Below are positions 13,170 to 25,531 of a DNA stretch of 64,000 nt, in pieces (position 1 is the first letter of the stretch; the number at the start of each line of letters is the position of its first letter). Under the pieces are notes generated by a model. The model searched no databases. It saw nothing but the letters and a program-made list of their open reading frames with translations, and was not told where the DNA came from. Source of the stretch: Holothuria scabra (lineage: Eukaryota > Echinodermata > Holothuroidea > Aspidochirotida > Holothuriidae); assembly GCA_037179385.1 (NCBI GenBank), contig CM074200.1, forward strand, positions 32,243,884 to 32,307,883, written 5' to 3'. The position numbers were made by a program, and so were the translations under genes.

Positions 13170-14160
13170 TATATATATTGAAAACCAATTTTGTTATTTA
13201 ACCTCACCTTCTAAGCAGTTTAATCAGAGTGTAAACAACATACAACTTTGTGGTATTAACATACAGAGTTCGAATGTTCCTAAGTTTTTTGGTGTGTTTG
13301 TTGATTCTCATCTTACCTGGACTGCCATATCAAGTATGTTAGCATGAAATTTTCAAAAGGTGTGGGGATACTTAACAGATTTAACTTCTTCCTAGGAATA
13401 TTTTGGTTTCCCTGTATAATACCCTTATACTCCCTTATCTCACTTATTGTAATATCATTTGGGGGAGCACGTATGCTACCAGAATTCAACCTCTCTTTAT
13501 TTTACAGAAAAGGTCTATTAAATGCATATGCAACGTAGACTATCGTCATCCTACTGCACCTCTTTTCGTCAGCCGTAACCTTCTAAATATTTATGATTTA
13601 AATCGGTATCATATCGGGTTGTTTATTTTTGACTGGCTACATAACAGAACCCCGTCAATATTTAGTACTCGTTTTCAGTTTCGTGTTAGCCATTACCCTT
13701 ACCCATGTCGTACTTCAAATCAGTTTATCAATCCCCTTTGTAGACTTAGGTCATCTCAACTTGGTCTTCGATTTATAGGAGCAAAATTATTGAATTTTTT
13801 ACCCTTTGAAGTTACTAAGTGTAAAACACCATATGCATTTAAAAAGCAGCTCAAAGTTCATTCTATTGCAAACTACCTTTGAACTTCCGATTTTGTTCTT
13901 CTGTGTTTTTGTGTTTCTTTTCCTTTTGTCGTTTTTTCTGTTTGTTTTTAAGGGGTGTCAACACCCACAAGCTCCTAGGGGCTTTTAGTTGCCACTCCTC
14001 AGTCTCTTTCTTTGTTTTGTTTTGTTATGAAAAGTAATATTTTGGGGGTGATTAGCATGATTTCTTACATACCGTAATTTCGTTACCTTTACCTCTCTCA
14101 AAATATTGTTATGTAATTTATATTATGGTAAGAGATTGGAATAAATGTCGAACTGAACTG
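13170..14160 (+). mobile_element. 3' end of a non-LTR retrotransposon (LINE)
   Basis: A 5'-truncated LINE copy comprising the C-terminal end of a reverse-transcriptase ORF (13185-13882), a 3' UTR, and a terminal tail of short GAACT repeats just after ATAAATG at 14141-14160. The 3' UTR holds a hairpin (GGGGTGTCAACACCC at about 13953). A short tandem tail instead of poly(A) fits CR1/L2-like clades, but the exact clade cannot be decided from this fragment. Truncation from the 5' end is the usual outcome of target-primed reverse transcription. Confidence 0.85.
13185..13882 (+). pseudogene. Decayed reverse transcriptase C-terminus
   Basis: Three overlapping frames together read as the thumb/C-terminal region of a LINE reverse transcriptase. 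The first contains KFFGVFVDSHLTW (the KxLGVxxDxxLTW motif after the catalytic domain). The second continues with FSKGVGILNRF. The third, 13403-13882, contains LYNTLILPYLTYCNIIWG and HPTAPLF. Two frameshifts (about 13335 and 13400) and the loss of the upstream catalytic domain and endonuclease make it non-functional. The last frame ends with a stop at 13880-13882, which is likely the true ORF2 end. Confidence 0.85.
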
Positions 14161-15883
14161 AAAAAATATCTACCTTTAAAGATATTAAAACATTCAACAG
14201 TATAACATTTCAAGGGTAAACAGGACATTAAATTATTAAGAAAAACAAAAGGAAGCTGAGGTAATGTGCCCACATTACATGACTTTCTGTGGGCTAGTTG
14301 AAAATCAAATATATTTTGAAACAAAAATACTCAGTCTGTAAAGTAAAATATATTGAGTTAGGAAAAAGGTATTGAGACAGGGTTTGAAGGACATGGTGTA
14401 GAATTTTTTTGTTTTTCTTACAAAACCCAGGTGACAAGTCACCAAACCATGCCTTTTCCGCCAGACCATGCCAGACCATGCCTGATGTCGCGCGCCGGCC
14501 TTCCTCTCATTTTTTTCAGTTTCTGACCGTATACAGAGGGCACGGCCATTTAGTTTTGATGACTTGATTCTAACAAATAAGTAACCATGGGTCATTACCT
14601 GCGGGGGCAAGGAACAGCTACCCCCCATTTCCGAGATTTTATAATCGTAAATACGTCACGTACATGATTTTGGGATTCTAATCAGTATTCGGACTTCCCC
14701 TTAAAGTTTTAGCTCAGGCTACCGTTTTGCTTACTTTCAAAATGACGTGGGAAGACTGATTCGTATAACTTAAATATTTTTGTATTAGCTTTTTAAACAT
14801 ATTTTACGTTTTGTACTGCGTGGGTCCTATAAATCACCACGGGCGATCTTAGTTAGCATTTTAGTACGAGCATAGTTTCAATGCGTATGTCGCTAACAAC
14901 TTTCAGTGATACCGTTTCGGACTTTCTTTTTGCAATTTTATTATATCATAGTTCATCTACTTAGGAAGAAACATTGCGTTCAACATGAATCAGAATTTGA
15001 AACAAAGAAAGTAACCTATGATTATTAAACTTCATAGTTTCACCAATAAACTTACCAAGTAGCTTCATGCCTTATTAATGCTATGCATTGGAAGAGTTAC
15101 GGTCGGAAGTTGCATCATTTGAATTTTTAAATTTAGGGTGAATATATTATTCTCGAGCAACAAAAAACTGAGTTTTTATCTTCGAGAAAATTATTTCTTG
15201 AAAAGAGACTGCTACTCTTCCCTTCCGTCTTATTTGAAATAGTTTTATCACTCTTTGTTTCCACGTTGATTTTTCAAAAGCACTTTTTGCAACAAATGCA
15301 ATATTTTCCTGCAAAACACAAACTTATAAGTTGTTTTCCCATCATTTCCTCCTAAAATGAGTGGATGGTAATTTATGTAAAATTTTCGCTGCAAAGAAAA
15401 TTATCATTAACCATTTCATGGGAAACACCGGAAGAACATGAACGAGGAGTCCTGTGCCTATACTTATTCTGCAAGAAATCATGCCAAAGCAATTCTTTTG
15501 TGAGAAGCTAGCCTTGAGTTTTCGGTTTGATTAGACTGTTATGCATTTGACGTCACAAAAGAGAAACACGACCTCAGTAATGTTAATGAGAAGCTTTTGC
15601 AAGTTTAAGAAACACAAATGAAGACTGCGAATGTTTTACTGATAGAACAGAGGTTTCTTCTTCATTTGACGTCATAACCCACCCTAGTGACAATGTTGGC
15701 GCACTTGTGACTATGTAGTGGGCCCCACTAGACACTCCTCGACCACCGTGTACCCATACTTATACCACCATGCACGCTTTTCAGTGCTCTCAGCCTGATC
15801 ACGGAGCCATATTTACTTGGCATTATTGCCCTCCAGAATAACAGATTTGCGACGTAATTGCCAAGTGTCTATGTGAATCTAAG
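14161..15883. other. No supported gene; two CRE palindromes
   Basis: AT-rich DNA without a supported exon. TGACGTCA occurs at 15548-15555 and 15667-15674, each preceded by CATT, 119 bp apart. Confidence 0.4.
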
Positions 15884-16142
15884 TTAACCCTTTGCTGGTA
15901 TTGCGGTCACTTTTGCTACAAACGGAGGGCGCGGCTGTCACCCATCTTTACTGTGTTACGCGGAGCTCGAAACTGTGAGTAGCCACCAAAAAATTCGGCC
16001 AGAACAACGAGGGAGACAATGGTATAAGGTCACGGGGTCAATAGCTTACGGAAGCTGATGCGGAGCGTGCTACGTCCGCTTTTCCGCCCACACCCGAGGC
16101 GTGCAAATATTCCCCGATTGGAGCCGGACAACAAAGGGTTAA
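15884..16142. mobile_element. piggyBac-type MITE with TTAA ends
   Basis: The segment is bounded by TTAA on both sides (15884-15887 and 16139-16142). Inside these, the termini are inverted repeats: CCCTTTGCTGG on the left, and CCCTTTGTTGTCC when the right end is reverse-complemented. TTAA target duplication plus a CCCTTTG terminus is the hallmark of piggyBac superfamily elements. At 259 bp it has no transposase and must have been mobilised in trans. Its interior is much more GC- and CpG-rich than the flanks. Confidence 0.7.
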
Positions 16143-16744
16143 AGTTAGCGTGCGGACCCTACGTCGTCGTGCCGCAAAGAGCTTTAGCATTACTGAAGTA
16201 AAAATGAAATTATAAGTATACGAGAAGCAAGTTCAATTTGTAATCTACATTCAAACTTCTATGATGTGAAACAGTTGAAGAAAGTAACCAAAGTTAAAAC
16301 ATTTATCTATCAATGTACGTCGGCTACTACAGACGGTTTGGTAGATAGTTGAGTGAATTTCCGCCATTTTAGCTAACATCATGTAAGGTAGCCTAAATTA
16401 TGTCTTTTTGAGGGATGCAAGAAAAGTACCACAAAACTGAAGGCCTATGACGTAGATATCTGAAGATTGAGAAGGTCTGTCACGTTTAGTAACGTGACGC
16501 AAAAAATCTTGGATCTTTTAGTTTGGAGATTTTTTTCGGAAGTAACGCTTACAACATAGCCTCGCGTAAAAGGGAACTATTGCGTTTGTTTTACAGGAAA
16601 TTTCATCCTTTTAAAACAAAAATTTATTGACAAAGAGTGATGAATAATTACAAATAAGGTAGTACGGTAGCCTTCTTTTCAGGAAATAAGTTTCCCTCAG
16701 ATAGAAATTCAGTTGCTCAAGAATACTTTGTTTACCCAAACTTT
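16143..16744. other. No recognisable feature
   Basis: AT-rich DNA without supported genes or shared repeats. Confidence 0.4.
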
Positions 16745-16850
16745 TAACATTTCAAAAGATGCAACTTCCATAAATCTTCTTGTGCATAATATTTTGAGGA
16801 GATGAAGGTATTGCTAGGGTTAATTGCTGAGACCGAATGATTTGAAAATA
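16745..16850 (+). repeat. Interspersed repeat family A, 5'-module fragment
   Basis: Matches 45020-45115 through the blocks AAAGATGCAACTTCC, AATCTTC, GCATAA and GAGGAGATGAAG. In the copy at 44995 this module lies just upstream of the CTCACCCCAA block, so it marks the 5' side of the family. Confidence 0.5.
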
Positions 16851-19800
16851 ACTAGAGTTTTTTACTTTAAATGCTATGTTGGAAGATTCTGAACGCAGCA
16901 TTCCCTCAAGACTGAACCGTCTACGAACATCGTTCCCCTTAATTTGGGCAGGGAGCTGCTACTGATTTGGGGACATTTCCTCATCTAGAAATCTAATCCG
17001 GAGGTTAGGGCAATTATAGTGGGTCTTAAACTGTAGACTTCTTAAACATAACTGTTGCCCCAACGCCTACACTACAAAGCTACTTTCAGGTTGAACTCTA
17101 CATGCAAACACTAAATGTAGCCTGTATATTATATATGGTCAATGAAATTGCCAGCCTTCGTCCTTGCTCTATACTCGTTAGGTTTCAGCTTACTTTATCA
17201 GTTACAAGCCGTTAATAGGTTTATATTGCTCCTTTGGATTTAAGAATCATGAGTCAAGGATGAGGTTTCCATAGCATGGGAAAAGAATTGTAACCCTCAG
17301 ATCCAATTATTCACCTCCGAGTATACCCTTCGGACGTCTTTGCTGTCAATATTTATTTCAGAGAAGTCTTTATATGAAATATAAAGACTCTTCCAAATAT
17401 TTCCAAATCCCTGTTATTAATTTCCTCAAGTTTTGTATGACAGTTGTATCCGATACTGGCCTCAGTAGCATCTCCAGGCCTGTACTCGGCATTGGCGTAT
17501 GGTCTACTGCTGTTCTGTTTTAGGGGCAAGAACGAATACTTTCCTCCAAAATTATGAAATTTGACAGAATATCACCAAATGACGAAACATCTACACATTG
17601 GAGGAAAACAATCGGGACAGGGGGGATGATTTTGGGTGGATCAACATATCAGATAAACTTTTTTGTCAGCTCCTTCTCGTAAGACGATTTCCTGCACGAA
17701 TTATACAATTCTGCAAGAAAGACTTCACAATGGGGGGTGCAGTCATCAGATGGGCCGAGAACAGAAAATTTTGAAAACAGCAACCAATCAAAGATATCAT
17801 TAGTAGACTATAAGCAGTTGTTTGGGGAGGGGTTGTTTGTTATAAAACTGTCCGCTCTTCCACTACATTCGCATCGCTATCCTCAAAATTTCGACAGAGT
17901 CCTTTCCTCCCTGCTCTCAGTCCATGCAACAAAGCTTGAACTAATGTTGACTTAATTTTGGTCGACTTAAAAAATGTCACTATTCTTTTGGTTGGTCAAT
18001 AACCCTGAAGAGATCACACCTTCAACCAGTCAACCCTTAGTACAGTTTTACACATACGAGTGTAACACTGGCAGTTAACAGTTTAGTATGGTCTTGAGAA
18101 AGTAATAACAAGTGCACATCATTAAACTGTTAAAGTTTAATTCAGTTGTTGACTACAAGGACTGGTCTTTTCGTTTTTGATTGAAGGAAGGTTTAGAACT
18201 TTAAATTCAAGTTATATGATTAAAATCCTTACGTCATGTTATCATAAATACCAAAACTGACAAAAGAGACTTTCAAATGGTCAGTTGTGAAGACAAGTGA
18301 GTTTCTGATGACTTTGAGCAAATCTTAAGTCTCCCTGTATCGTTCATTGACACTGTCGGTCATCAAAGGTGATCCAATCTCTCAATAATTAAAAAAAGAA
18401 ACAAAGGAAAGCCGAGTCACACATCTCGGCCCGTCTGGAATTTAATTACCCATGTGATAATTTGAGCTTAAAAGCACATGCAATTTGCAGATGTAGAAGA
18501 CATTAGCAAAGTGTGAAATTTTAATGGAAGTTACCGATAAACTTGATCTTGGTAATTTCACCTCCAACAATTATGAGAACCGTTGTACTAATCAGGAACC
18601 TATCTCCTACCCGTTGGTGCGGAAATTCTTAAAAATGCATACGATTTCATTTCTTCTGCAAAGGAAGCACAGAGGCTTGAATTGGCTTAAAGAAAACCAC
18701 TAACAGCGGCGATTTTCATGTGAGAGTTTTCAATAAATAACAGGAATCAATTCTAGAGTATGTAACCCTTCGAAAAGCTCTAAATACATTTTAAAGGCTT
18801 TATTTTGAAATCACCTTGAGATTTTTCTATGTTAAAAAGTTGTTATAGAGTATTACATGATCGTTGCATACGTGTGTGATTTTCATTTAAACGCGAGTCA
18901 TTGCAAATTGCCGCATAAAAATCGTCCAGTAACAACAGGAATTTATGATCATGTAGTAGACGGACTGACCCCACTTACTGAATGAGGGCGATAAACATAT
19001 TATCAACGAGAAGAAAAAAGTTTGTGTAATTGAGGTAAATCCAAAGACAAACTCGTGTGACAACACTTAATTTATTACTGTTCAAAATGTACATAATGAA
19101 AACAAAGGATACGACAGGAACAAATAGGTTGCAGAAAGCCTTGGCACCTATTTTTAACATTGTCTAAGTCCGGTTAATTAAATCATTGAAAAACAAGTTT
19201 TCTAGACCACGACTTTTCCTTGCTTCAGTAACGGTTTAGCCTCCCGTCTTCATATGTCCCCTGAACTGAAGTTACAAAGCATTTTAAGTGTCAAGAGGGA
19301 GACGTCTATTACCTTGTTGCAATTAAATATTTTGAACTTCCAATAGCTTCAAAATATGATGCATTAAACAGTGTTTCCATATGCTATGTATGTATTCATA
19401 GTTTGTCCTTGATTGCCCCTGATCCTGATAAACAGTTTCCGCGCCCCCTTCCTTTGGCATATCTAACAGGAAGCAAGATTAGTCATTAAAACGAGAGGAG
19501 GCAAAAACTGAGTCTTAACGGGGAAAGGAATACATATTTGTAGACAAATAATTTAGGTCTCGTCAAGGGCACGCCCATGCTGTGGTATTGCATCTTGATA
19601 AAGCAACATAGACACCCTAGTAGATCAAAGGAGGTGTAGGGTGTAACTGATATCTGAGTTTGTTACATGATGTGTGTCCTAAAATGACTTGTACCTCTGT
19701 TGTGTTTATATTGCGTGAAGCGAAATTATCACATGGTTGACTGGGCTGCTAGCCCACCTCATATGTTACGTAACACTTTTGAATTTTAATATATCTGTTA

Positions 19801-20999
19801 CTGTCGATCAATTAATCAGATGTAAAATGTATCAAATATTTTTACTAAATTATATGGTAGCATCTGACTACTCATTGGTCAAATTTGAACAGAGGGTGGT
19901 TAAATCTGAACATAATTTAGTCGGTTGGTCAATTTGACTAAACTATTTTTAGATTGAAATGTTCATAATAAGTTGCAACATTCTAAACCCACCCGGATAG
20001 CAATTAATTCTTTATACAGAAATTGTTCCCCATTGATTAGTAAACATTCGCAGTAGGTGTACCTTTTGAACGTCATTCATGCAAGCAGTGAAAAAAGTTG
20101 ATTAGAATGGCTCGAATTGTAATCCAAATACCATTGTGTTCCTCATAGTTTTCATTAAAAGGTGACTTTTTCTTTAAAAGAGTTACGAAAAGACGGTCGG
20201 AAATCATACCTACTTATAAAGGGATGGGCCTAATCGTCAGGGTAGTCACCTGTCAATGCTAACGTTCGTAAGCCGGCACTCTACAACAACATGCGATTGA
20301 TAATCTACCAGAATGATCTGTTGACGCTTCTAATGAATTTACCAAAGACAAATTAGGCCGAAACACCAATGCAAAATTCTCTTTTTGATCTGTCAAATTT
20401 TACTTAAATCTGAAAGGAACATTTTCAAATATGACTCAAGTATGAAAAGAGCCGTATCGTTTCCTGATTGGCAAATTTGTGGAACAAAGACAGAAAAAAA
20501 ATTAAAAAATAGTGAACAACAAAGAAAGCCGACAAACTAGGTAATAACGCATCATCAATAAAACTGCCAAATGATGATTGATAGCCTAAGTACATCTTTA
20601 TTGTCACTGTGCAATAACCCATGTCTTGTAATATCACACTCGGAGTGGTAATAGATTAATCATTATAAACATAGGTCAACGCACTGTGAAAGCTTGAGAG
20701 AATTTCAAGACTTCTCAAATTATTATTTTTTGGATAAAAATTTTCACTTTAGCATATCGTTAGATAAATAATTAATTGTAAGTGGATTTTTTTTTTCAAA
20801 ACTTACCTTATGTTTTTATTATGATTTCTGTGGGTCATATCTCCATGCAGGGGTCAAATTGGAACTGTTTTAATAAGAAATACCAAATTTATAGTTGTGG
20901 AGGAGTGTCCCTCCTCCCTATTGATACTCAATTAAATGGTTCTACGTCGCCTTACTCAGAGAATTTTAAACTTAAAGGCTCATAATCTCCATTGTAGAC
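16851..20999. other. No supported gene
   Basis: More than 4 kb of AT-rich DNA. A 72-codon frame at 17737-17955 has no recognisable domain, splice signals or start context and is not called. No RNA gene and no repeat shared with the window were seen. Confidence 0.4.
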
Positions 21000-21125
21000 A
21001 ATTCCAATTCCCCTAAACAAAATTACATCTGTCTCTTACAACTAACAAAATCACCCTCATCCAGACATAATCATTTGCAAAACTGCTTATTTTGTCCAAC
21101 TGTCCAAGTAGACGATACATTAAAC
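21000..21125 (+). repeat. Possible family A fragment (diverged)
   Basis: Shares CCAATTCCCCTAA and CACCCTCATCCAGACATAATC with the second module of family A (compare 37374 and 45255). The match is short and diverged, so homology is probable but not certain. Confidence 0.4.
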
Positions 21126-21767
21126 CTAACGAGTTTTAGACAATATCAGGGCACTTCATATTACCAAGACTGGTATTGCATTTATCTGAATCTACAGGAC
21201 TGCAGTGTCAGTTTAGGTAATATAAATAAAAGCAGACAGCAAGGATGGTAAAAACCTGAGACATATAGACTTGGTAGAATTATTTTATGAACAACAATTG
21301 TGTTTGAAAAGAACCGGGAATTTGTCAGTGCTCAATTTAACTCGGAGACTTTAAAATGACCTTGCCATGTCACTTGCAAAATATAGCCAAATTAAAAATA
21401 AATATCTTAACCGTGGCTTTCCAATTTCAAATAATGCTTATTTTACTGCGGCAGAGAAACTTATTCATTTGTAAATCGGTTAAATGCATGTTCTGGTGAT
21501 CTGGGATTGTCTTCCTTGCAGTATTAAAGAGATGTTTTCCTAGATTCTGCAGGTCATGATGGGAATTTGTGATGGCAACTGAATAGATTGATATAAGACC
21601 CAGCTTTTGCATGAAGATATCTTTTGGCAGGAGTACAAAGAGCGATCTACTAGTCGATCGCGTACTGATCCCAAGTCGATTGCGAGGTTTGAAAAAGTGA
21701 AAAAAAATGTTTGTGTAACTGAATGTTGACCAAGCTGACGAGACGGCCTATCTTAAGTGTAGTTTAG
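21126..21767. other. No recognisable feature
   Basis: AT-rich DNA; no supported genes. Confidence 0.4.
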
Positions 21768-21962
21768 TGTACCTTAAGTCAAAAGATATAAATTAAGAAG
21801 CATGTAATATGAATTTTAACAGTCCATCTTCCATCTTCAAAGGGCTTTCTTGGGGCAAGATATAAAAGGTTGAAGTTTATTCACTCAAATTTAAATGGTA
21901 CATTGTGCAAAAATCTGTGATGACATTGTTGTACTACTCAAATTACAATCTTTCAGACTTTG
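21768..21962 (+). mobile_element. Foldback element, family B, partial copy 2
   Basis: Only one arm is present. It starts near TTTAGTGTACCTTAAGTC and runs through TTTTAACAGTCC, CATCTTCCATCTTCAAAG, GATATAAAAGGTTGAAGTTTATTCACTC and TGGTACATTGTGCAAAAAT. This is the same order as 6855-7080 and as the reverse complement of 56060-56224. The centre and the other arm are missing. Confidence 0.7.
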
Positions 21963-22827
21963 ACGGTTAAAAACTTGGAAGGGTGGAGGGCTGAAAAGGT
22001 TAGCTTAAATTCCGAGGGAAGACGGTGTTTTGCACTCCAAGAGATATTTTTTCCTGTATACTTTGTGCCAACTGATAGTGGCGTTCCGTTTGGATTAGCA
22101 ATGGCCATGCAACGTTACAGGTATTCTCCTTTCCTTGATGTTAGCAACAAGAAAGAGTGTTATTAGATTTTTACTGCGAGATGGAAGCGATGTGTATTGG
22201 TTTGCGATGTAAACACAGGCTGAAAGATCTCCGGCGGTTGGCTCCATGTAAACGCCGAAAAGTAGACTTTGGTTAAAAAAGGTTTCGCCTCACTGCATTG
22301 CAGTTTTTATTTCATAACCTTCAGCTTAAAGCAATAGTTTTCGGAGAAATGTCTGATCTCTTCAACCATGTCAGATTTTAAGGAAGGTATCCAATTATAA
22401 AAATAAGAGAAGGAATGTGGGGCTATTTTATCCCTTTTTTGACATTCTCGTCAAAATTCGGACGTGAATAAATGTCAACTGTGTTGAAAGAATAATTTAA
22501 TCTTACTTGTAGCTTTTACATTAATTGAATGAAGCGCTAGGTATTTCCAGGTTAATCACCATATTTAAAAATGGAAACTTTTAGCGAATGCACGTGTGTT
22601 TTATTGACGTCACTCCACGTGCATTTATTTATTTATTTTTATTTTTTTTATTATTTTTATTATTATTATTTTTTTGGTTTTTGGTTTTGGGGGTTGCTCC
22701 GTGTTTTTCTTTTTCACAGGTCAAGCGCCATTTTCATCAGTAACTCAAGATACTGCTGTGTCATGGTCTTTGCAATGTAATCAAAGTGTAAATAATCGTA
22801 TTGTTAGGTATTCAGTAAGTAAGATAT
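21963..22827. other. No supported gene; T-rich low-complexity tract
   Basis: A 68-codon frame covering 21960-22166 looks mildly coding-like in composition but overlaps the end of the family B arm and has no recognisable domain. A T/TTA-rich low-complexity tract lies at 22622-22676, preceded by TGACGTCA at 22605-22612. Confidence 0.4.
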
Positions 22828-22995
22828 ATGGAGTTTTACCGCCAATTCCAACCAATTGGAAATTGGTCATTATGTTTGGTTCTTACCATATGGAATAGGG
22901 ATTGCAAACTTGAGAAAAAGCCGTGGCTGGTCCATTGCTTAAATTAATTGGTTAGAAACTGACCGGTAATACGCCATCGAATTAATAAACTAACT
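22828..22995. repeat. Head-to-head SINE tail fragments (inverted pair)
   Basis: The left part (22828-22860: GGAGTTTTACCG followed by CAACCAATTGG) is the reverse complement of the SINE 3' end. The right part (22920-22985: GCCGTGGCTGG, then AATTGGTTAGAAACTGACCG) is the same 3' end in forward orientation, with an ACTAACTAG tail. Together they form a degenerate foldback. A simple explanation is one SINE inserted next to another in opposite orientation, followed by deletions. Confidence 0.55.
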
Positions 22996-25132
22996 AGTAT
23001 TTATCTCATTGAATCATCCACGGTTTTTCTTTCCAGTAATCTGTAACATTAGTTCCATACAGTATTGCTTTGACGTGAAATTATTAATTCCCTGCGCCAT
23101 TAGTCAATTAACCGATGCATGAAACAAGACTGTTTTGAAATTATCAATGATAGATTCATGTTTATATACGAATGCGGTTACTCCAGATTGACACATTTTG
23201 ATCTAAGTCATAGGACTTATCGCGTATAAGTGTATTTATTTTTATTTTAAGGAAACGAGATCCCTGACAAGGTATTAAAAAGCAAAACTATATGCATCGC
23301 AATCTATAACAACACTCCACCTACCTCCTCAAATGTCTACTGCGCATGTACTGTTACCCATGAGAGGGCAATGGAAACAAGAATTACTTCATAGGTGTCT
23401 AAACATTACCAAAATATGAAATAAATGAATACTTTAAATCAATAACAACCGTCCCTATTGCTACTTTACTCCTCCTTAATTGAAGAACTCTAAACAACAT
23501 TCAAATGTTTTACACAAAAAAAGATGTCCTTCCTTTGGAAGTAATTTGTGTGTACAACTTAACATACTCGGATTGTTTCATTATGATACATTTTAACACT
23601 GAGTTCTTCTTTGTTAAATTGTGACCCAGCGTTTGTGTAGCTGAACGTACCCCCCCCCCCCCCTTACCTACAAGCCCGTTATGATTCTGCAGAGTCTATA
23701 TGACTTACAGGCTGGTGGTTTATGATACATCGGCTTCGCTCAATCTTACTCAAAATGTTCTGAAGAGTACAAAGTTATATAGTTAATCATTTCCTTTCTG
23801 TCAGATATCAAAATTTGTGAGCGATTAGAACACCACGCTAAAATGATTAACCCTCCTAGGGCCGTTTTTTTTTTCAACTAAAATGAACATGCAAGGTGTA
23901 GTATGTGTAGAGTAAAATCCTCGTTTCTTTTAATTGCAATACACGTGAATCAATGAACATAGAAATAATAATTCGATTTATGAAGTAGTAGGAGTAAAAA
24001 CTAATAGGGCACGGACTTAAATACATTTTGCGTACTGTCTTGCTTTCCAAGGCTTAACTTTTACTGGTTAAATTTCGAGAAACTTATTTCTTCAAAGCTG
24101 ATTCGAAAATTTAGCAATCTCTTGCAAACCTCCCCTCATTGAAGGGAAAGATAATAATGTTGTTGAACATGAATATAAAGTTTAACGAAAAGTTTACGCA
24201 AAAACAGATTCAGTTACAAAATACTGCCACACGGTTTAAACGAACCATTCAAAAATTTGGATGACAAGTCAAATATATTCCAATTGGAGCGATTCAATTT
24301 TCCATTTAAGCTATCAATCTTTGAAAGAAATATTTCGCTATGCTAATGCAGATATCAAATTAAATTAAAAAGAAGTACGCTGATGAACGGAAAAAGAAAG
24401 AGCATCTGCTTAGAAATGTTCAAGAGCACAATTTGCCACACGTCGATGCAATACACAAAACGTTCGTATAGGGATCGGTGAAGTCTTACAACGTCATGTG
24501 GGGGAATGAGACTTCAAATGATGACGTGAACTGTGACGTCACGTACTGAAGGAAACTTTTCTCATATTACATACACTGAACATTGGTTGTGTACTATCAT
24601 TAGCGACTATAGCGGAAACTGTCTTAGCTACCTCTAGGCGATCCCTGTTAAAAGCTTATTAAGTTTAAGTTTAAGGATTAAAAAAGATGTATAAAATAAA
24701 AAAAAACACTACAAATTTCACTGTTGGCTTAGAGGAAGAAACATTTTTCTCTGCAGTATCGAGTTGAGAAAGACTCGCAGCTGAATATTTCTCTTCTTCC
24801 CAATAAGTAAGCTGTGACTTCTCCCCCAGCATAGGAGCTTTTTCATTCAAAAATTCAGAAGTTGCTCTTGTGTTCCGCTAAGATTTCAGTTTGTATACAA
24901 CGGGCCCTCAGGTAGTTGTTTTGATGACGTCATGCTTTGCATCCTCACTTTTGGGAATGGCGCCAAAAGATAAATCTTTTACTGACCTAAATCTAAATGT
25001 GACCATTCCAATAGGCAGAAAATGATCTTCATCAAATTCCGAAAGATTATCTGTTTGTTCGAAGCAAATCGATGATACGTTAACCGTAGTTCATGTTGGT
25101 AGTTATGACGTCATCGAATGTGCCTGTGTAAA
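22996..25132. other. No supported gene
   Basis: AT-rich DNA with a poly(C) tract at 23650-23663. TGACGTCA occurs at 24534-24541, 24925-24932 and 25107-25114, three copies in under 600 bp. Confidence 0.4.
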
Positions 25133-25262
25133 GTGCTTTCACTGAGTCACAGACCCCAGCCCATTTTTACGGGCAAAACTGGTGAAGTACGCTAGCTGGC
25201 TGACTCGAAGCAGCTGATGACCCACATTTGACTCTTGCCATAAAGCACTGTTGATGTCTGTC
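25133..25262 (+). repeat. Two-copy repeat G, copy 1
   Basis: Matches 39847-39995 through GCTTTCACTGAGT, CCCAGCCCATTTTTACGGGCAAAACT, GCAGCTG and TAAAGCACTGTTGAT. It ends just before the SINE body at 25310. No coding capacity; class unknown. Confidence 0.6.
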
Positions 25263-25309
25263 CGACCCAGTGCGAGTGACGTAGCAATTGTCACGTCACG
25301 TCACGCCTC

Positions 25310-25531
25310 CCACGCGGATGGCCCGGTTCCTATTCCCAGGTCGAGTCATACCAAAGACTCCAAAAATGGAGCCTGCTGCCGTCTGTTGTGCGTGATGCTC
25401 CGCATAAACAATATAGTAGGGAAAACAAACCAGTGAGCCACAAGTGGGAAAAACGCCTTGGCCGGCTCGACTTGAACCAATAGGTTGGAAACTGGGCCGT
25501 AAAACTCCATCTAACCAACTAACTAACTGAT
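25310..25531 (+). repeat. tRNA-derived SINE, copy 3
   Basis: Forward copy. It begins within the tRNA-like head (a B-box remnant, CCCAGGTCGAGTCATACC), followed by the body and the conserved 3' end (GGCTCGACTTGAACCAATAGG, GGGCCGTAAAACTCCATC) and an ACCAACTAACTAACTGA tail. The A box is lost or unrecognisable. Confidence 0.7.
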
